Shown here: positions 44,271 to 54,861 of the stretch, in pieces
Position numbering within the stretch: the stretch's first letter is position 1
How the letters are laid out: every line of letters starts with the position of its first letter
Assembly (NCBI GenBank): GCA_030704615.1
Contig: CM060732.1
Span: forward strand, 65,269,053-65,329,052
DNA: 60,000 nucleotides
Reading direction: 5' to 3'
DNA from: Takakia lepidozioides
Lineage: Eukaryota; Streptophyta; Takakiopsida; Takakiales; Takakiaceae
Program-made: the position numbers and the translations under genes
Notes under the pieces: model-generated
Told to the model about the DNA's origin: nothing
The model's input: the letters and a program-made list of their open reading frames with translations, nothing else
Databases searched by the model: none

Positions 44271-44831
44271 GCGAGCCAAGGCCATTGTGACAGACACGGT
44301 CTCATACGATGTCCTAGTTGGTGGGGCAGTGTTGTACCCCATGGGCTTTACCCTGGATTTTGGGAGGAGTCAGCTTCCTATAGGCCTGCATGGCAGTTAG
44401 GGGAGGGCCGGCGTGTGCAGCTCCCTGTGACATTCATAGGAGGAGTTGCGGTTGCCCAGCGAGGCAAGATGCCGACACTAGCAGCATTCACAGCGGCAGT
44501 GAGTTGGCCTAGAGAGTTGCTTGAGGGCAACGCTCATTCAGAGGATGTGCCACCTCCGGGAGAGCACGATGACATGTATGGTATGGCGGAGTTGCCTACC
44601 ATGGTTGCTCAGACTCCATTGTGGGGCACGAGCAAGGATTTGCAGCGGGATGCTGATCGACGGGTGCAACAAGCCTGGGTGGATGTATCGTCAGGAGAGG
44701 AGGAGAGTGCGGGGATTGCACCAAGACCACCTCAGTTATCTCTATTGGACACCACACCTATTGTGTGGCAGTATCCGGATGAAGGCATTTGTCTTCTGGA
44801 CTTGTTTGGCGGGATCAGCACCGAATTGGCT
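44271..44831 (+). pseudogene. DNMT retroelement: pol N-terminal segment and DNMT motif I
   Basis: TDTVSYDVLVGGAVLYPMGF, then after a frame change WEESASYRPAWQLGEGRR and an acidic linker (HDDMYGMAELP, VDVSSGEEESAG). The segment ends in LDLFGGISTELA. LDLFGGI is C5-cytosine methyltransferase motif I (AdoMet binding), codons 44796-44816. The codons GAA TTG GCT (44823-44831) are exactly the 9-bp P5 target duplication. The reading frame resumes at 52374 with the same three codons followed by AVLQAGVRVW. Confidence 0.8.
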
Positions 44832-44893
44832 GAGGTTTACTATTTCATGAGCGCATGAGCCCATGAGCCCATGAGCCTATGAGCTCATGAGCG
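44832..44893. repeat. P5 left terminal repeat and CATGAGC cluster
   Basis: The 21-bp terminal repeat merges into five more ATGAGC copies. The first 21 bp equal the P2 right end exactly. Confidence 0.92.
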
Positions 44894-44989
44894 GACATCC
44901 GCGGAATTGGAATTTTCCTGCCTTTATTGACGGTGTTATGTCCTCTTACCTCGGTAATAGGGTCTGTTTCTCCTGGTCCAGGATGCGGA

Positions 44990-45275
44990 ATGAGGTATTT
45001 CGGCGCCGTTATTCCCAAGAGCAGTGTGCTAAAATGGTGTTTTGAAGACATCCACCGGGGTATTTCGGCACCGAAATTACCTCTTAAAATGTGATATAGT
45101 GCGGTATTTAATGGCGCAGAACGGGCTATTTGGGCGCCGAAATACCCAAGTGGAATGTGCTGAAGTGCCTTGTGCTGAAGGCTTCCATCGCGATATTTTG
45201 GTACAGTAATTCATCCGTGGAATTTTTGAGGCCCATATAACGAAGGCGCGCATTGGGCTATTTCGGCGCCAAATT
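44990..45275. repeat. P5 left palindromes
   Basis: TATTTCGGCGCC and TATTTCGGCACCGAAAT type copies, central hexamers at 45002, 45067, 45133, 45200 (degenerate) and 45265. Spacings are 65 to 67 bp with unlike spacers. Confidence 0.85.
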
Positions 45276-45524
45276 CCCAATAGGAATGTTAGAGAAACGG
45301 CAGGGTTTTCATGGCTTCAAGTTCTCGGCTCGATGGTGTGCATAAATTACTTGTAGGGTTCTTCACTGAAGTTTGCGTCTCTTCTGCTTTTATTATACAT
45401 TTTGGTTGGCAGAAGAAATGTAGGGAATCGGACAAGCAGTCTGAACACAATGATTTTTCAAATCGTCAATATTTTCATTAAGTGTTTCAGAACTGTACAA
45501 CAAAAGGATCCAAATGAGACTTTG

Positions 45525-47178
45525 CTATGGTGAGGATCCGCTATCACTGTCCGATGCATCCCCGGCCTCATGCAAGGATGGCTGCCTTCCACCTGCCTCC
45601 GAACCTGCACTGCCGCTACCGCTGTTACTCTGAGAAGCCCTCCCCTCAAAAATACCATCCTCACCAGCCGGAACTGTCCACCTGGGTGCGGAAGTGTCCT
45701 CAACATTCCCCTCGCTCTCGGACGCGGATTCTATTACGAACTTCCCTACTCTGCCTTTCACAATTCTATGTTTGGCCTCACGCCTCATTATAATTCTCTG
45801 CTCATTCCCGTATGTCAATTGCTCTAACCGAGTAGGCCTATCCTCCCTCCTGATGGCTTCTCTTGCAGCCGTGTCTGCATAGGCTGGTAGAAAAAAAGGC
45901 TTCTGGGGACTCGCGAGAAACGATTTTCTGGCAAAGAATGGCCGATGCGATTCTGTCTCCTCCTCTGCAACAGGGTCCGATTCGGGCAAGTCTCCCAGCT
46001 TCTCCTCGTCGGACGACTCTGCAAGGCTGAGTGTACGCACAAACATAGAATGAAGTACATTAGAGAATTCAAACAGGGAATCATCGGCAGGTTGCATGGT
46101 CCCTACAACCGAAACCAATACACTTACTATGGTGCAACTCACTCGAAGACAGGCATTGGGGGAAGCGGCTTCGGGCGCCCCTGCATTGAACGAATTTCCT
46201 GGACTTCCTCCTCTTCATCTTCCTCCTCCCCTTCCACGTCATCTTCTCCGTTTTTGGGATCCTCAGTCGGAGGCAAACGCTGAAGGCCCGCCAAATTGTA
46301 ATCGTACAAGGCGTATCCCCCTCAAATGAGAACACAAATCGGTTCGACATCCTTCCCGCCCACATACAGGCACCTGCAAATTCATACGACACAACCACAA
46401 CCAAACTCAAGAATGAGTCGCTTCCTCGCACAAGCAAACATACACAAACGGAAATGGTGTCAATTTTGGTGCCGCATTCAATTAACATTCTCACCTGTAT
46501 TTGCAGTGATGTTGAGGACCCTGCCTTCAACATCCGTACATGTTTCCATGAGCGTCTGGGATGAATGCAGGACTCCTGGTCCTGCCATACCTCCATGGCT
46601 TGCCCGACAAATCACAAAGAATGTCCTTCTCTCCCACATGGTTGAACAGGACGTTATACTCCAGTGGATCAACTGTGGAATCAACAAGTCTTCCTGTTTC
46701 ACGTAATTTGAATTTCTAATGTTTCTTCACGAAGCAAAATGCCTGAAAGATAAGAGTCTGCAGAGAAGGAAATGTCCTGGAGGTTTTGCTCCTCCGCAAG
46801 CTCCAGCAGGTTCTGATCGTTGCCAAGTCGTACCACGTTGTCGTCCTCTCCTTCTGTCAGCTCAATGGGCCGCCCTTCTGCAGATCCAACTCCCACATCT
46901 CCAGCGGCCTCCACCGCATCCGTGTTTTTTGAAATTGACTGCAAACCCAATATCTCCGCTTCCAGTCTCCCTAGGGGTTTTACTGGCAAAGCCATGGGCT
47001 CCTTCTGCTTCCTCCACTTCCGAACTCTAGGTGGGCTTTTCTGAGGCGATATCTGAGGTGTTGAATGAGGACTCGCCTGCCTCGATGCACTTCCACCTTG
47101 CGAGCGCAGCACCCGAGTAGGAGTATCCAAAGTTGACTGTGTTGTTTCGCCCCCCTGCGATCCCTCCCCAGCTCCCAT
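45525..47178 (-). pseudogene. P5 second gene: methyltransferase-like, internally deleted
   Basis: Minus strand from ATG at 47178 (MGAGEGSQGGETT). The basic, Ser/Pro-rich N-terminus parallels P2. After LLREE the reading jumps, in broken frames near 46,500-46,700, to sequence matching the P4 core (TLMETCTDVEGRVLNITANTG), with an intron, then ACMWAGRMSNRFVFSFEGD. This lines up with P4 ASMWAGTLSDRHVFAFEPD. The ParB-like and motif-IV-like parts are missing, and motif I is eroded (LNITANTG versus LDLTCGTG). The C-terminal region matches P4: PFFARKSFLASPQKPFFLPA, RWTVPAGEDGI, then a Ser/Gly/Asp tail to the stop at 45525. Catalytically dead by appearance. Confidence 0.6.
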
Positions 47179-47689
47179 GTCAAACAAACAGGAAAACATG
47201 AGACATGCACGCAAAAAAAGGTGTAAAAGGAATATTGCGTATGGAGTGCTTCACATCCGCAAAGCACGAATCTCTCACTGGTGGCGATCCGAGTCTCCGG
47301 ATAACGAGGTCTGCATTTCATGCATGAGACGGAGCTTTAAGTCGTGTCGTCGGCGGCTTCCCAAAATCCCGTGTCCTCCTTCTCTTTGCCGGAGTCGCCT
47401 GACCTTCCACAAACTCTATGCTACCACTATGCCGCATAAAGAGAGGAAACGCAGGAGAATGTCACTGCAGAAGGGCAAAGAGCGAGAGAGCGAAGCGGTG
47501 GAACATGCAACCACTATGCACGAGTAGATGTGTAAGCAGCCACGTCTCCCAAAGCGTTGCCACCGTCCACCACTTTCTGCCGTATGGGTGATGAAGAGAT
47601 TGTGACCCCTGACACGTTCGCACGGATGAAGTCGACTGGAACACGACGCGTGCCAGTTCCAGCCACCAGTACAAGACGGTTTATCCGAA

Positions 47690-49565
47690 TTGCGGCACCG
47701 AAATACCTTCCGTTCACCGGATGCTGTTCCCGGAGCAGCCGACATTGAATGAAATATCCGCACATCATGAAACCCAACCGCCATGAAAATCCCCTGCCTA
47801 TGACATTCAACAGTCAGGTCGGTACGTTTCATCAGCGGACGGATGAATTTTGGCGCCGAAATTCATCCTATTCAAGTGCTTTCGTACACAAACTTACAAA
47901 TTTTGGCGCCGCAATTCATCGCTTCCCAAGTCCTCATTCATCATGAACAAACCTGTCAGTGGGATATCGGAGCCGGAATTAATTCCGGGACAGTGGAAAC
48001 GGCTGCACTTGGGCACATTTCATCCATATTTCGGCGCCGAAATTCATTACGAATATCTCCGACCGCGCGTAGACGAGGTGAAATCATCCATATTTCGGCG
48101 TCGAAATTCATCTAGAGCGAAGACTAAATCGGCACCATGCTATGCTTTGCCGCCATCATTGCCCCTGACGGATGCTGTCCATGCCTGTTGGACTTGCCAT
48201 TTCTGGACATTTAACTATAATTTCGGCGCCGAAATTATACTTTATGTGCGGCAACGTCCCGTGCGAAAAAGACCACTTAATGGATACTGTCGGTTTCAAA
48301 TGAAAAAAACGGCTAAAATGCAATTAATTTTGATAGAAGGGGTTCAATATGCCGATTTCTCCATTAAATGCAGAATATTCCTGTTATCTTCGTCGGAACG
48401 GGGTATTTCCAACGATTTACCGAAAATTATATCATCTAGAAGCAAATAGTAAGTGTCGGGTTTGGACGAATTTCGGCGCCGAAATTCATCCGTCGCATAG
48501 AAAATGTAATATTAGAGTTACTCATTGCGGACAGTAAGGATGAATTTCGGCGCCGAAATTCATCCATTTCAAAGAAAAATAAATATTGGAGGGAGGGCAT
48601 TGGATGAATTTCGGCGCCGAAATCCGGCGCTCAAACCCTGAAAAGAATTTGGAGGGATGGAGTCGGTTGAATTTCGGCGCCGAAATTCATTGCTCGCGAA
48701 GAAAAAAATAAAAATCGGGAGGACTTCGGATGAGTTTCGGCGCCGAAATTCATTGCTCGCGAAAGAAAAATAAAATTCGGGAGGACTTCGGATGAATTTC
48801 GGCGCCGAAATTCATTGCTCGCGAAGAAAAATAAATAAAATTCGGGAGGACTTCGGATGAATTTCGGCGCCGAAATTCATTGCTCCCGAAGAAAAGAAAA
48901 GAATTTCGGGAGGACTTCGGATGAATTTCGGCGCCGAAATTCATTGCTCGCGAAGAATTTTTTTTTTTTCGGGAGGACTTCGGATGAATTTCGGCGCCGA
49001 AATTCATTGCTCGCGAAGAAAAAGGAAAATTAGAAGGGAGTACTTGGATGAGATTCGGCGCCGAAGTTCATTTGTCGCAAAGAAAAAAAAAAAAAAAAAA
49101 AAAAGACTTCAGATGAATTTTGGCACTGAAATCCATCCGCAGGGCAGCAGAATTAGGGTCGGAAAAGGAGATGAAGAATGAATTTCGGCGCCGAAATACA
49201 TCCATTCTGCCGATTCAGGATTACTGTCATTCAGATGTCGGCACCGATATCCGGACACGTGGTGAATCACGACTGTAATCAGGAACACATTCATCCGTAT
49301 TTTGGCATCCAAATTCAACCCTCATGTGCAGAAACAATTTGATGAAGAAGATGTTCATCCAAATTTCGGCACCGAAATCCATCCGTTGGGTGCTTGGTCA
49401 GTTTCATGAGGTGAACAAATTACTATTTCTGTCGCCGGAATTCATCCCTTGGCTTCCAAAGTTGTTACATGACAGAGATGTTCATTTAGATTTCGGTGCC
49501 GGAATTCATGGGAAGGCCTGATTTATTGTAGCCCAAGTGGTTCTACATTACAATTCAGGCACCAA
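47690..49565. repeat. P5 main phased palindrome array (64-bp spacing)
   Basis: Palindromes GAATTTCGGCGCCGAAATTC and variants between the divergent genes. Centres at 47694, 47852, 47905, 47969, 48033, 48097, 48235, 48476, 48549, 48613, 48676, 48740, 48801, 48866, 48930, 48993, 49057, 49122, 49187, 49240, 49304, 49368, 49431, 49495 and 49558. Most steps are 61-65 bp, with two of 53 and longer ones of 158 and 138; 241 and 73 also occur. Copies at 48.7-49.0 kb share spacers and are recent duplicates. Those at 47.85-48.1 and 49.1-49.56 kb have unrelated spacers but keep the spacing. Confidence 0.95.
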
Positions 49566-49734
49566 ATATCCGATGTGAACTTGCTGTTGTCGTTCGTTTT
49601 TGTAACGTACGTTACATACCTTCATCTTTACGTGCACCGATCACCCATCCTGTTGGATACGGAATCCTCTAGAAAATCATTTGTGTTATTAGGTAGGACA
49701 CACTCTTCTCACTGCAGGACTTCGCTGCGGAGCG

Positions 49735-50304
49735 TACCGAGAGGTCCCGTCTTCAACATGGACTCCCGTGTTTGGGTAAACGTGTACTTCCATCCTGATT
49801 CTCTGAAAGCAAAAATACGTTCCACGAAATCCAATTCCCAGTCGTCATCCTCCTCCCACGAGAAGCTCTTCGCCCCGCATACCGGTGGGTGACCCCGCAG
49901 CTTGGCCCACCCATCGGTGGGGGAAACTGAAAAGACGGCGGCCACCAACAAAGGCGAACGACACCAGGATGACCAACGCTCTTGCAATGCCCTGCATAGT
50001 GCAAGGTTGCAGGGATGTTCCTCACCCCGGGATGGGGCGCATATTTCAGTTGTCAACAGCCGGGTCTGCCGCGTGCAGTGTCGTGTATACAATCATGGTT
50101 TCACAGTACCCAGCTTGCAACTGTAAGGACTTCCTTGTTATGGAATTGAAGAATGCAGCATACGTCCCCTGCAAACACCTTTATTACATTTTTATGAAGC
50201 GCATGAGTTGCATATCCGCAGTGGACGTCTTCATCCATGCTCCAACACTGAGTTTCAACGAGCTGCACAAGGCCCTACGGCAGGACACTGGTCGGACTGC
50301 TTGA
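49735..50304 (+). pseudogene. P5 transposase remnant: C-terminal SWIM finger
   Basis: RSVPRGPVFN near 49735 recalls the P2 linker IRTAPRGPVML. The clear part is the frame 49885-50304, matching the last 140 aa of P2: HRWGKLKRRRPPTKANDTRM, GMGRIFQLSTAGSAA, CNCKDFLVMELKNAAYVPCK, HLYYIFMKRM and HAPTLSFNELHKALRQD. The SWIM metal ligands C-N-C and C-x-H are all kept. The MULE core is deleted. Keeping only the finger could allow a truncated DNA-binding protein, possibly a repressor, but nothing shows it is expressed. Confidence 0.8.
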
Positions 50305-50389
50305 CATTCCACATCGGGAAGGAGAAAGTGGCAATTATATTACATTCATCTTCTTGCACCCTATTTTTTTGTGAGGAATTATACACTTG

Positions 50390-50985
50390 GTGGTGCCGCA
50401 TCACCATGGCTACATGTGAATTTCGGTGCCGCAATACATGAGAATGTGGTTTTTGGCCATGAATGGCATGCGCATGTTTTTTTTATTTTGGTTGTCTACA
50501 AATGGATCCGAGTAAAGCATACATTGTGTGGAGATTAACGGGCATTGAGGCCTATTTAGCGCCGTTTATGGTCTATGTACTGCATAGTGCTTCCTTGTTA
50601 CTGCTCTTCATTCAATTTGTAGTGATTTCGCAGCCCATCCTGGCGTTTTCGTCCACCTTTATGAGAAGACTCCAATTTGCTACAAATACATTGTTACTGT
50701 TCTGCAAATGTGATGCCTTTACAAGATTGCTAGTTCTGTGTCCCAGTGGGAAGGGTCCTACTGCACATTCCAGCATTTGCATACTGCACCTTGTGCAAAC
50801 AACAATCCATACGACAAAGGACACGTCCCAGCATACTGGCAGTGAATTGCAAAAAACCTTAACAGAAGATTATCCAAGCATGTATATTCCCCATATGGCA
50901 CATGGAAGCTGTTTGATTTCTGAATGAAAATGTATGTGCCATGAGTGTCGGCGAGTCGAAACATGTCTACTCTAGCATGCAAGAC
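50390..50985. other. P5 interval downstream of the transposase remnant
   Basis: One degenerate palindrome (AATTTCGGTGCCGCAATA near 50420), then sequence with a hydrophobic plus-strand frame (50463-50927) that has no counterpart in other copies. I do not call it a gene. Confidence 0.35.
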
Positions 50986-51537
50986 CTATGGTCCCCTCGC
51001 CCAAGAAGAAGGAACTCTAACTGGCCTCTCAAGGACCTCCTGAGTGACCGGGTGCCTATATTTGAACAAAATGTCAGTGGTTTCTGTCGCCCGGTTGAAA
51101 CTAACGAGGATGTCGTGTTTATCGATAGCGCCCCCCTGGTAGAAGGACATTTTCACAGTGGGCCCTGTGTTCCCCTCCTCCTCATCCTCATAACTGAAGA
51201 GAATGTCCCCACTTTCCGAGCCAGTCCGTCCACGCGTAAAGTTTTCACCTATGCACTCATCATACGTCCACTCGCAACAATTCCAGCGATACAGCAACGC
51301 TATGCGTGATCTGTTCGGCTCCCACTCATGCGGAAAGTCCAGGTCCATGATGCGTAGGAACCACCTGCTCCCCAGCCGGGGTCCAGGAGAATCGTGCAAT
51401 CCTGGAAGAAACTCCATTGCTCTCTGCAGGACAAGTCGAGGATCGTCCCTGTAAACATCCAGGAAAACAATGATGTCGTGTGCTTTCGGGAAAATGACTC
51501 CCGTCTGGCGTCGATAGATGTGATTCGGGCACGACAT
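50986..51537 (-). CDS. P5 third ORF, unknown function
   Basis: A 183-codon minus-strand frame from ATG at 51537 (MSCPNHIYRRQTGVIFPKAH) to a stop at 50986. A further in-frame ATG lies at 51585. Composition is protein-like: aromatic and acidic patches (DIIVFLDVYRDDPRLVL, RWFLRIMDLDFPHEW, DILFSYEDEEEGN, DILVSFNRATETTDILFKYR). No domain is recognised. It sits tail-to-tail with the transposase remnant and directly downstream of the right palindromes, which could serve as its promoter region. A weak possible counterpart exists in P2 (25209-25649). It may be a one-exon gene or one exon of a longer gene. Confidence 0.45.
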   Translation of the reverse strand: MSCPNHIYRRQTGVIFPKAHDIIVFLDVYRDDPRLVLQRAMEFLPGLHDSPGPRLGSRWFLRIMDLDFPHEWEPNRSRIALLYRWNCCEWTYDECIGENFTRGRTGSESGDILFSYEDEEEGNTGPTVKMSFYQGGAIDKHDILVSFNRATETTDILFKYRHPVTQEVLERPVRVPSSWARGP

Positions 51538-51654
51538 GGCCTCACGACATAGCACAAACTCAAAGTAGGGAGGAGATGGGCACAACAGAGAAGAGTGAAG
51601 AGCAAAATGAGAGCAAGGCCTCCCTTACCGTAAGGCGGGTATTTGCTCTTCGGA

Positions 51655-52110
51655 GCCCAATTTTGGCGCCGTTATTGGATGGAGTGCGGAAGCTTCAGCC
51701 GAGAATTTTGTTTCCGCAGGTCAATTTCGGCGCCGTTATTGGTTGCAATCCCTAGCCTTCAGCCGGGTATTTGGTTTCTGGACCCAATTTTGGCGCCGTT
51801 ATCGGCTGCACTCCGGTGGCTTCAACCGAGTATTTGGTTTTCGGGGCCCATTTCGGCGCCGTTATCGCCTGCACTCTGGGTATTTGGTTGGTGGAGCCCA
51901 ATTACTTTCACCGTTGTTGGCTTCACTCCCGAGCCTTCAGTCGGCTATTTCTTTTCCTGTGCCCAATTACGGCGCCGTTATACCCAACCATCATGCACTT
52001 CTGCAACAGTACTATCCACGGTTATAGGTCGCCATTGCGTTTTCGGAGTCTGCAAACCCAGATCCTAATTCCGCTTGCGTCTCTGCCTCTGGGATAATTT
52101 CGGTGTCGTT
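51655..52110. repeat. P5 right phased palindromes
   Basis: CAATTTYGGCGCCGTTAT copies with centres at 51665, 51729, 51792, 51855, 51907 (degenerate, TTCACC) and 51971, giving spacings of 64, 63, 63, 52 and 64. A further GGTGTCGTTATT copy lies near 52102. Spacers share CTTCARCCGRGTATTTGGTT in part. Confidence 0.9.
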
Positions 52111-52152
52111 ATTGCCCAGAATTCAGTTTCTCTATGACCTGGCCTAGCGGTC

Positions 52153-52373
52153 CATGAGCCTGGGCTCCAAGTCATGAGCGTACACTGGTACTCATGAGCG
52201 GAGTGCTTCCAGCATGAGCGCGGAAATCTTCGATTTTTGATTATTTTATAGTTTTGGGCCCGAAAAAAATCTGCCGAAATTCGAAGTGTGTTACTTTGCG
52301 GCTCATGGGTGAGCCATGCCCGCTCATGAGCTCATGAGCTCACCGCTCATGAGCTCATGGAATAGCAACCCCC
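52153..52373. repeat. P5 right CATGAGC cluster and terminal repeat
   Basis: At least ten CATGAGC/GCTCATG copies, including back-to-back GCTCATGAGCTCATGAGC, end in GCTCATGGAATAGCAACCCCC (52353-52373). The duplication GAATTGGCT follows. Confidence 0.92.
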
Positions 52374-53585
52374 GAATTGGCTGCTGTGTTACAGGCAGGT
52401 GTACGAGTTTGGCGTTACCTATATGTGGAGAGGGATGAGACTACACGACGCATTTCACTTCGCCATGTTGCTAAGTTGGTGCAGCGGTACCCTGAGTTGT
52501 TGTCGGTGTCTCCAATTCGTGGATATCAGCAGGCCTTGCCAGCAGACATTTCTTTCCTGGGGCCGCAGGATTTGGAGCGGGTTGGCTCCATTGATCTGGT
52601 AGTGGCAGGCTGGCCCTGCCAAGGGCATTCATCAGCCGGGCATGGCAATGGATTGCGAGACTCGAGGTCGGGTCTGTTTTGGGAGATGGTGCGGGTTTTG
52701 CGCCACTTGCAGCTTCATCAAGCTGTATCTCCAGCATACATCTTGGAGAATGTGCCACTGATGGGCGATTCTCGGGCCAGGGTGATGGCCAGTGTGCATC
52801 AAGTCCGGTTGTGGCTTGGGTCAGCAGTGTTGCTAGATGCAGCTACAGTGGGGTCACGGGCTCATCGTCCACGGCTATGGTGGACTAACTTGATGCCACC
52901 CGCACTGCTCAAGCGTGCATTTGATGGGGTGTAGCGGCCAACACATCTCACAGTGGATAGCATTCTGGACACAGGGAGGCAGTCTCAGCGTGTGAGACAT
53001 GATGACCGTTTGCCTTTGGCAGTGGTCAACAAGGTGGGTTAACCACGAGCAGCATTACCTACACTGCTCAGCTTCCCAGGATCGCATGCTTTCCGGGATA
53101 GTGGACCTGGCCTCATGTGGGATGCTCAGTTGCAGCAGTTAGTGGAGCCTAATACTGATGAGCGTGAGCGGGCAATGGGTTTTACCACTGGTACCACGGC
53201 GGTGTCATCTCTTTCTGAGGCATCACGTCGTCAAGTGTTGGGGCAAGCAATGGATCTCAATTGCTTGACCTGGATTATCAGCTTGGCTATGGCTGAGCAA
53301 CGCAAAGTACGGAATACACTTCCCTCGATGGTCACTCTGCCTACCGAGACGGTACAGGCAGCGAGTGGGGGCAAGCATGTGAGGACCACGGGGTGCAGGC
53401 ATCCATGGCACACGTGGGAGGTGCTCGAGGTTCAAATGGAGTTGGCAGCCAAGGTGGCGATGAAAGATGAGGTTGGGGATTTTTCTCGGGTGGAGGAAGT
53501 CCTTGAGGATGAGATGATGAGGCAGGATGAGGCCTTGTCACTGACTGAGCAGGTAGGGAGTACTGTTCAAGAGGTTGCAACATAG
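52374..53585 (+). pseudogene. DNMT retroelement: C5-cytosine methyltransferase domain, remainder
   Basis: Resumes the DNMT frame: ELAAVLQAGVRVWRYLYVER, VGSIDLVVAGWPCQGHSSAG with the catalytic PCQ motif IV at 52614-52622, LRDSRSGLFWEMVRVL, and YILENVPLMGD with ENV motif VI at 52746-52754. These are the hallmarks of a C5-MTase core. Downstream, GSRAHRPRLWWTNL is followed by a TAG near 52932. After a second break, the domain tail and linker continue in the same frame (DERERAMGFTTGTT, the usual DNMT ending) to 53585. The domain would methylate cytosine in DNA; in this copy stops and the P5 insertion prevent that. Confidence 0.85.
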
Positions 53586-54861
53586 CAACCACTGGACGCG
53601 TCCTTTACCTCTAAGCCCACTAGACTTAAGGTTGCAGTTACGGAGGACAATTGGGAGCCTGACATTGGACCCTTTGTCACCGGAGGAGAGAGACAACGTA
53701 TACAGCGATTCCTGAGGGCTTACAGGAATTGCTTTGCCTTCAGTTTGAAGGACTTGGGAGCACTGAAGGGTCAAGAGATCCGTATTGAGTTGGCCACTGA
53801 CATGTCAATCTTTTGGAGACCCTATAGATACAGTGACATGGAGAGGTCTTTGATTCAGATGAGGACTCAAGATCTCTGGGAGGCAGGTTTGGTGGAGCTC
53901 TCTGATGGAGAGTATGCTTCAGCCACAGATGCCAGCCAAGAAGGATGTCTATGGCAATTGGACGGAGAGACGTATGTGCGGTGATTACCGGCCTGTAAAT
54001 CGTCAGACCAAGTCCGATAAGTATGCCATGCCAACACCAGAGGAGATCTTTGATGCCATCGGGCATGCTAAGGTCTTTAGCACTTTGGATTTACGATCCG
54101 GATATCACCAGTTGCTGATCAAGGAGGCGGACAAGCAGAAGACGGCATTCTGGGGGATCAATGAGCACGGCAAGGATTGCCTATATCAGTGGCGGTTCTT
54201 ACCATTTGGGCTTAAGAATGCTCTTGCAGAGTTTCAGAGAGTCATGGATAGGATTCTAGCAGGGGTGGACTTTGCTCGGTGCTACATAGATGACATCATC
54301 ATCTTTAGTGTTACGATGGAGGAGCATGAGAGACACCTTCAGGTGGTATTGGAGCGCTTGAGAGCGCACGGATTGAAGTTGCATCCGGGGAAGTGCAAGT
54401 TTTTCCACAACTAGATTGAGTATCTGGGTCACATGATATATCCTGGAGGATTGGGGGTACAGCAGACTAAGGTAGAGGCCATTGCACAAATTCCACGCCC
54501 CACGGATGTGAGCCGAGTTCGAGCTTTCATGGGGTTGGCAAACTATTATAGACGGTTTGTCAAGGGATTTAGTACCATTGCAAAGGCTCTAACCAAGCTG
54601 ACCAAGGTGGACCAGGAGTGGCAGTGGGAAGATGAGCAAGAACAAGCTTTTCAAGAGCTCAAGGCGAGGTTGACCTCGGTGCCTATCCTGAGACGACCTA
54701 TCAGGGGGCGTCCCTTTCAGCTGCATACGGATTGGAGCATGCTGGGGCTTGGAGCGGTGCTCACACAGGTGGATGATGAGGGAAGAGAGTTCGTAGTGGC
54801 TTATACTAGCCACTCGAACAACGCTGCATAGGCTAAGTACAGCTCATATGAGGGAGAGTGA
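53586..54861 (+). pseudogene. DNMT retroelement: reverse transcriptase and RNase H N-terminal part
   Basis: The RT entry segment FAFSLKDLGALKGQEIRIEL runs in frame to about 53980, then shifts frame at MPAKKDVYGNW. Next come MCGDYRPVNRQT, FSTLDLRSGYHQL, FLPFGLKNALAEFQRVMDRI and the active site CYIDDIIIFS (YIDD at 54283-54294). A stop (TAG, 54412-54414) precedes IEYLGHMIYPGG. The RT-RNase H connection FMGLANYYRRFVKGFS and RNase H TDWSMLGLGAVLTQV follow. Further stops occur at about 54829 and 54859. It is clearly Ty3-type pol, inactivated by point nonsense changes and one frameshift. Confidence 0.88.

Larger units (their letters stand above)
44832..52373 (+). mobile_element. P5, complete phased-palindrome MULE-like transposon (7,542 bp)
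   Basis: Left end GAGGTTTACTATTTCATGAG at 44832; the right end, reverse-complemented, is GGGGGTTGCTATTCCATGAG, ending at 52373. It is flanked by perfect 9-bp duplications GAATTGGCT (44823-44831 and 52374-52382), and removing it with one duplication restores the DNMT frame. Nine bp is the usual size for Mutator-like elements. Inside: CATGAGC clusters at both ends, left palindromes (44990-45275), a minus-strand methyltransferase-like gene, the main array (47690-49565), a transposase C-terminal remnant, a third ORF and right palindromes (51655-52110). It lacks a transposase core and so is non-autonomous. Confidence 0.93.

Noticed and set aside
50463-50927. Hydrophobic 154-codon plus-strand frame in P5
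   Set aside because: No counterpart in other copies, no start context or domain; probably chance in AT-rich DNA.
44832-52373. P5 as an LTR retrotransposon or Helitron
   Set aside because: The ends are inverted, not direct; the duplication is 9 bp; there is no pol, and a transposase remnant is present.
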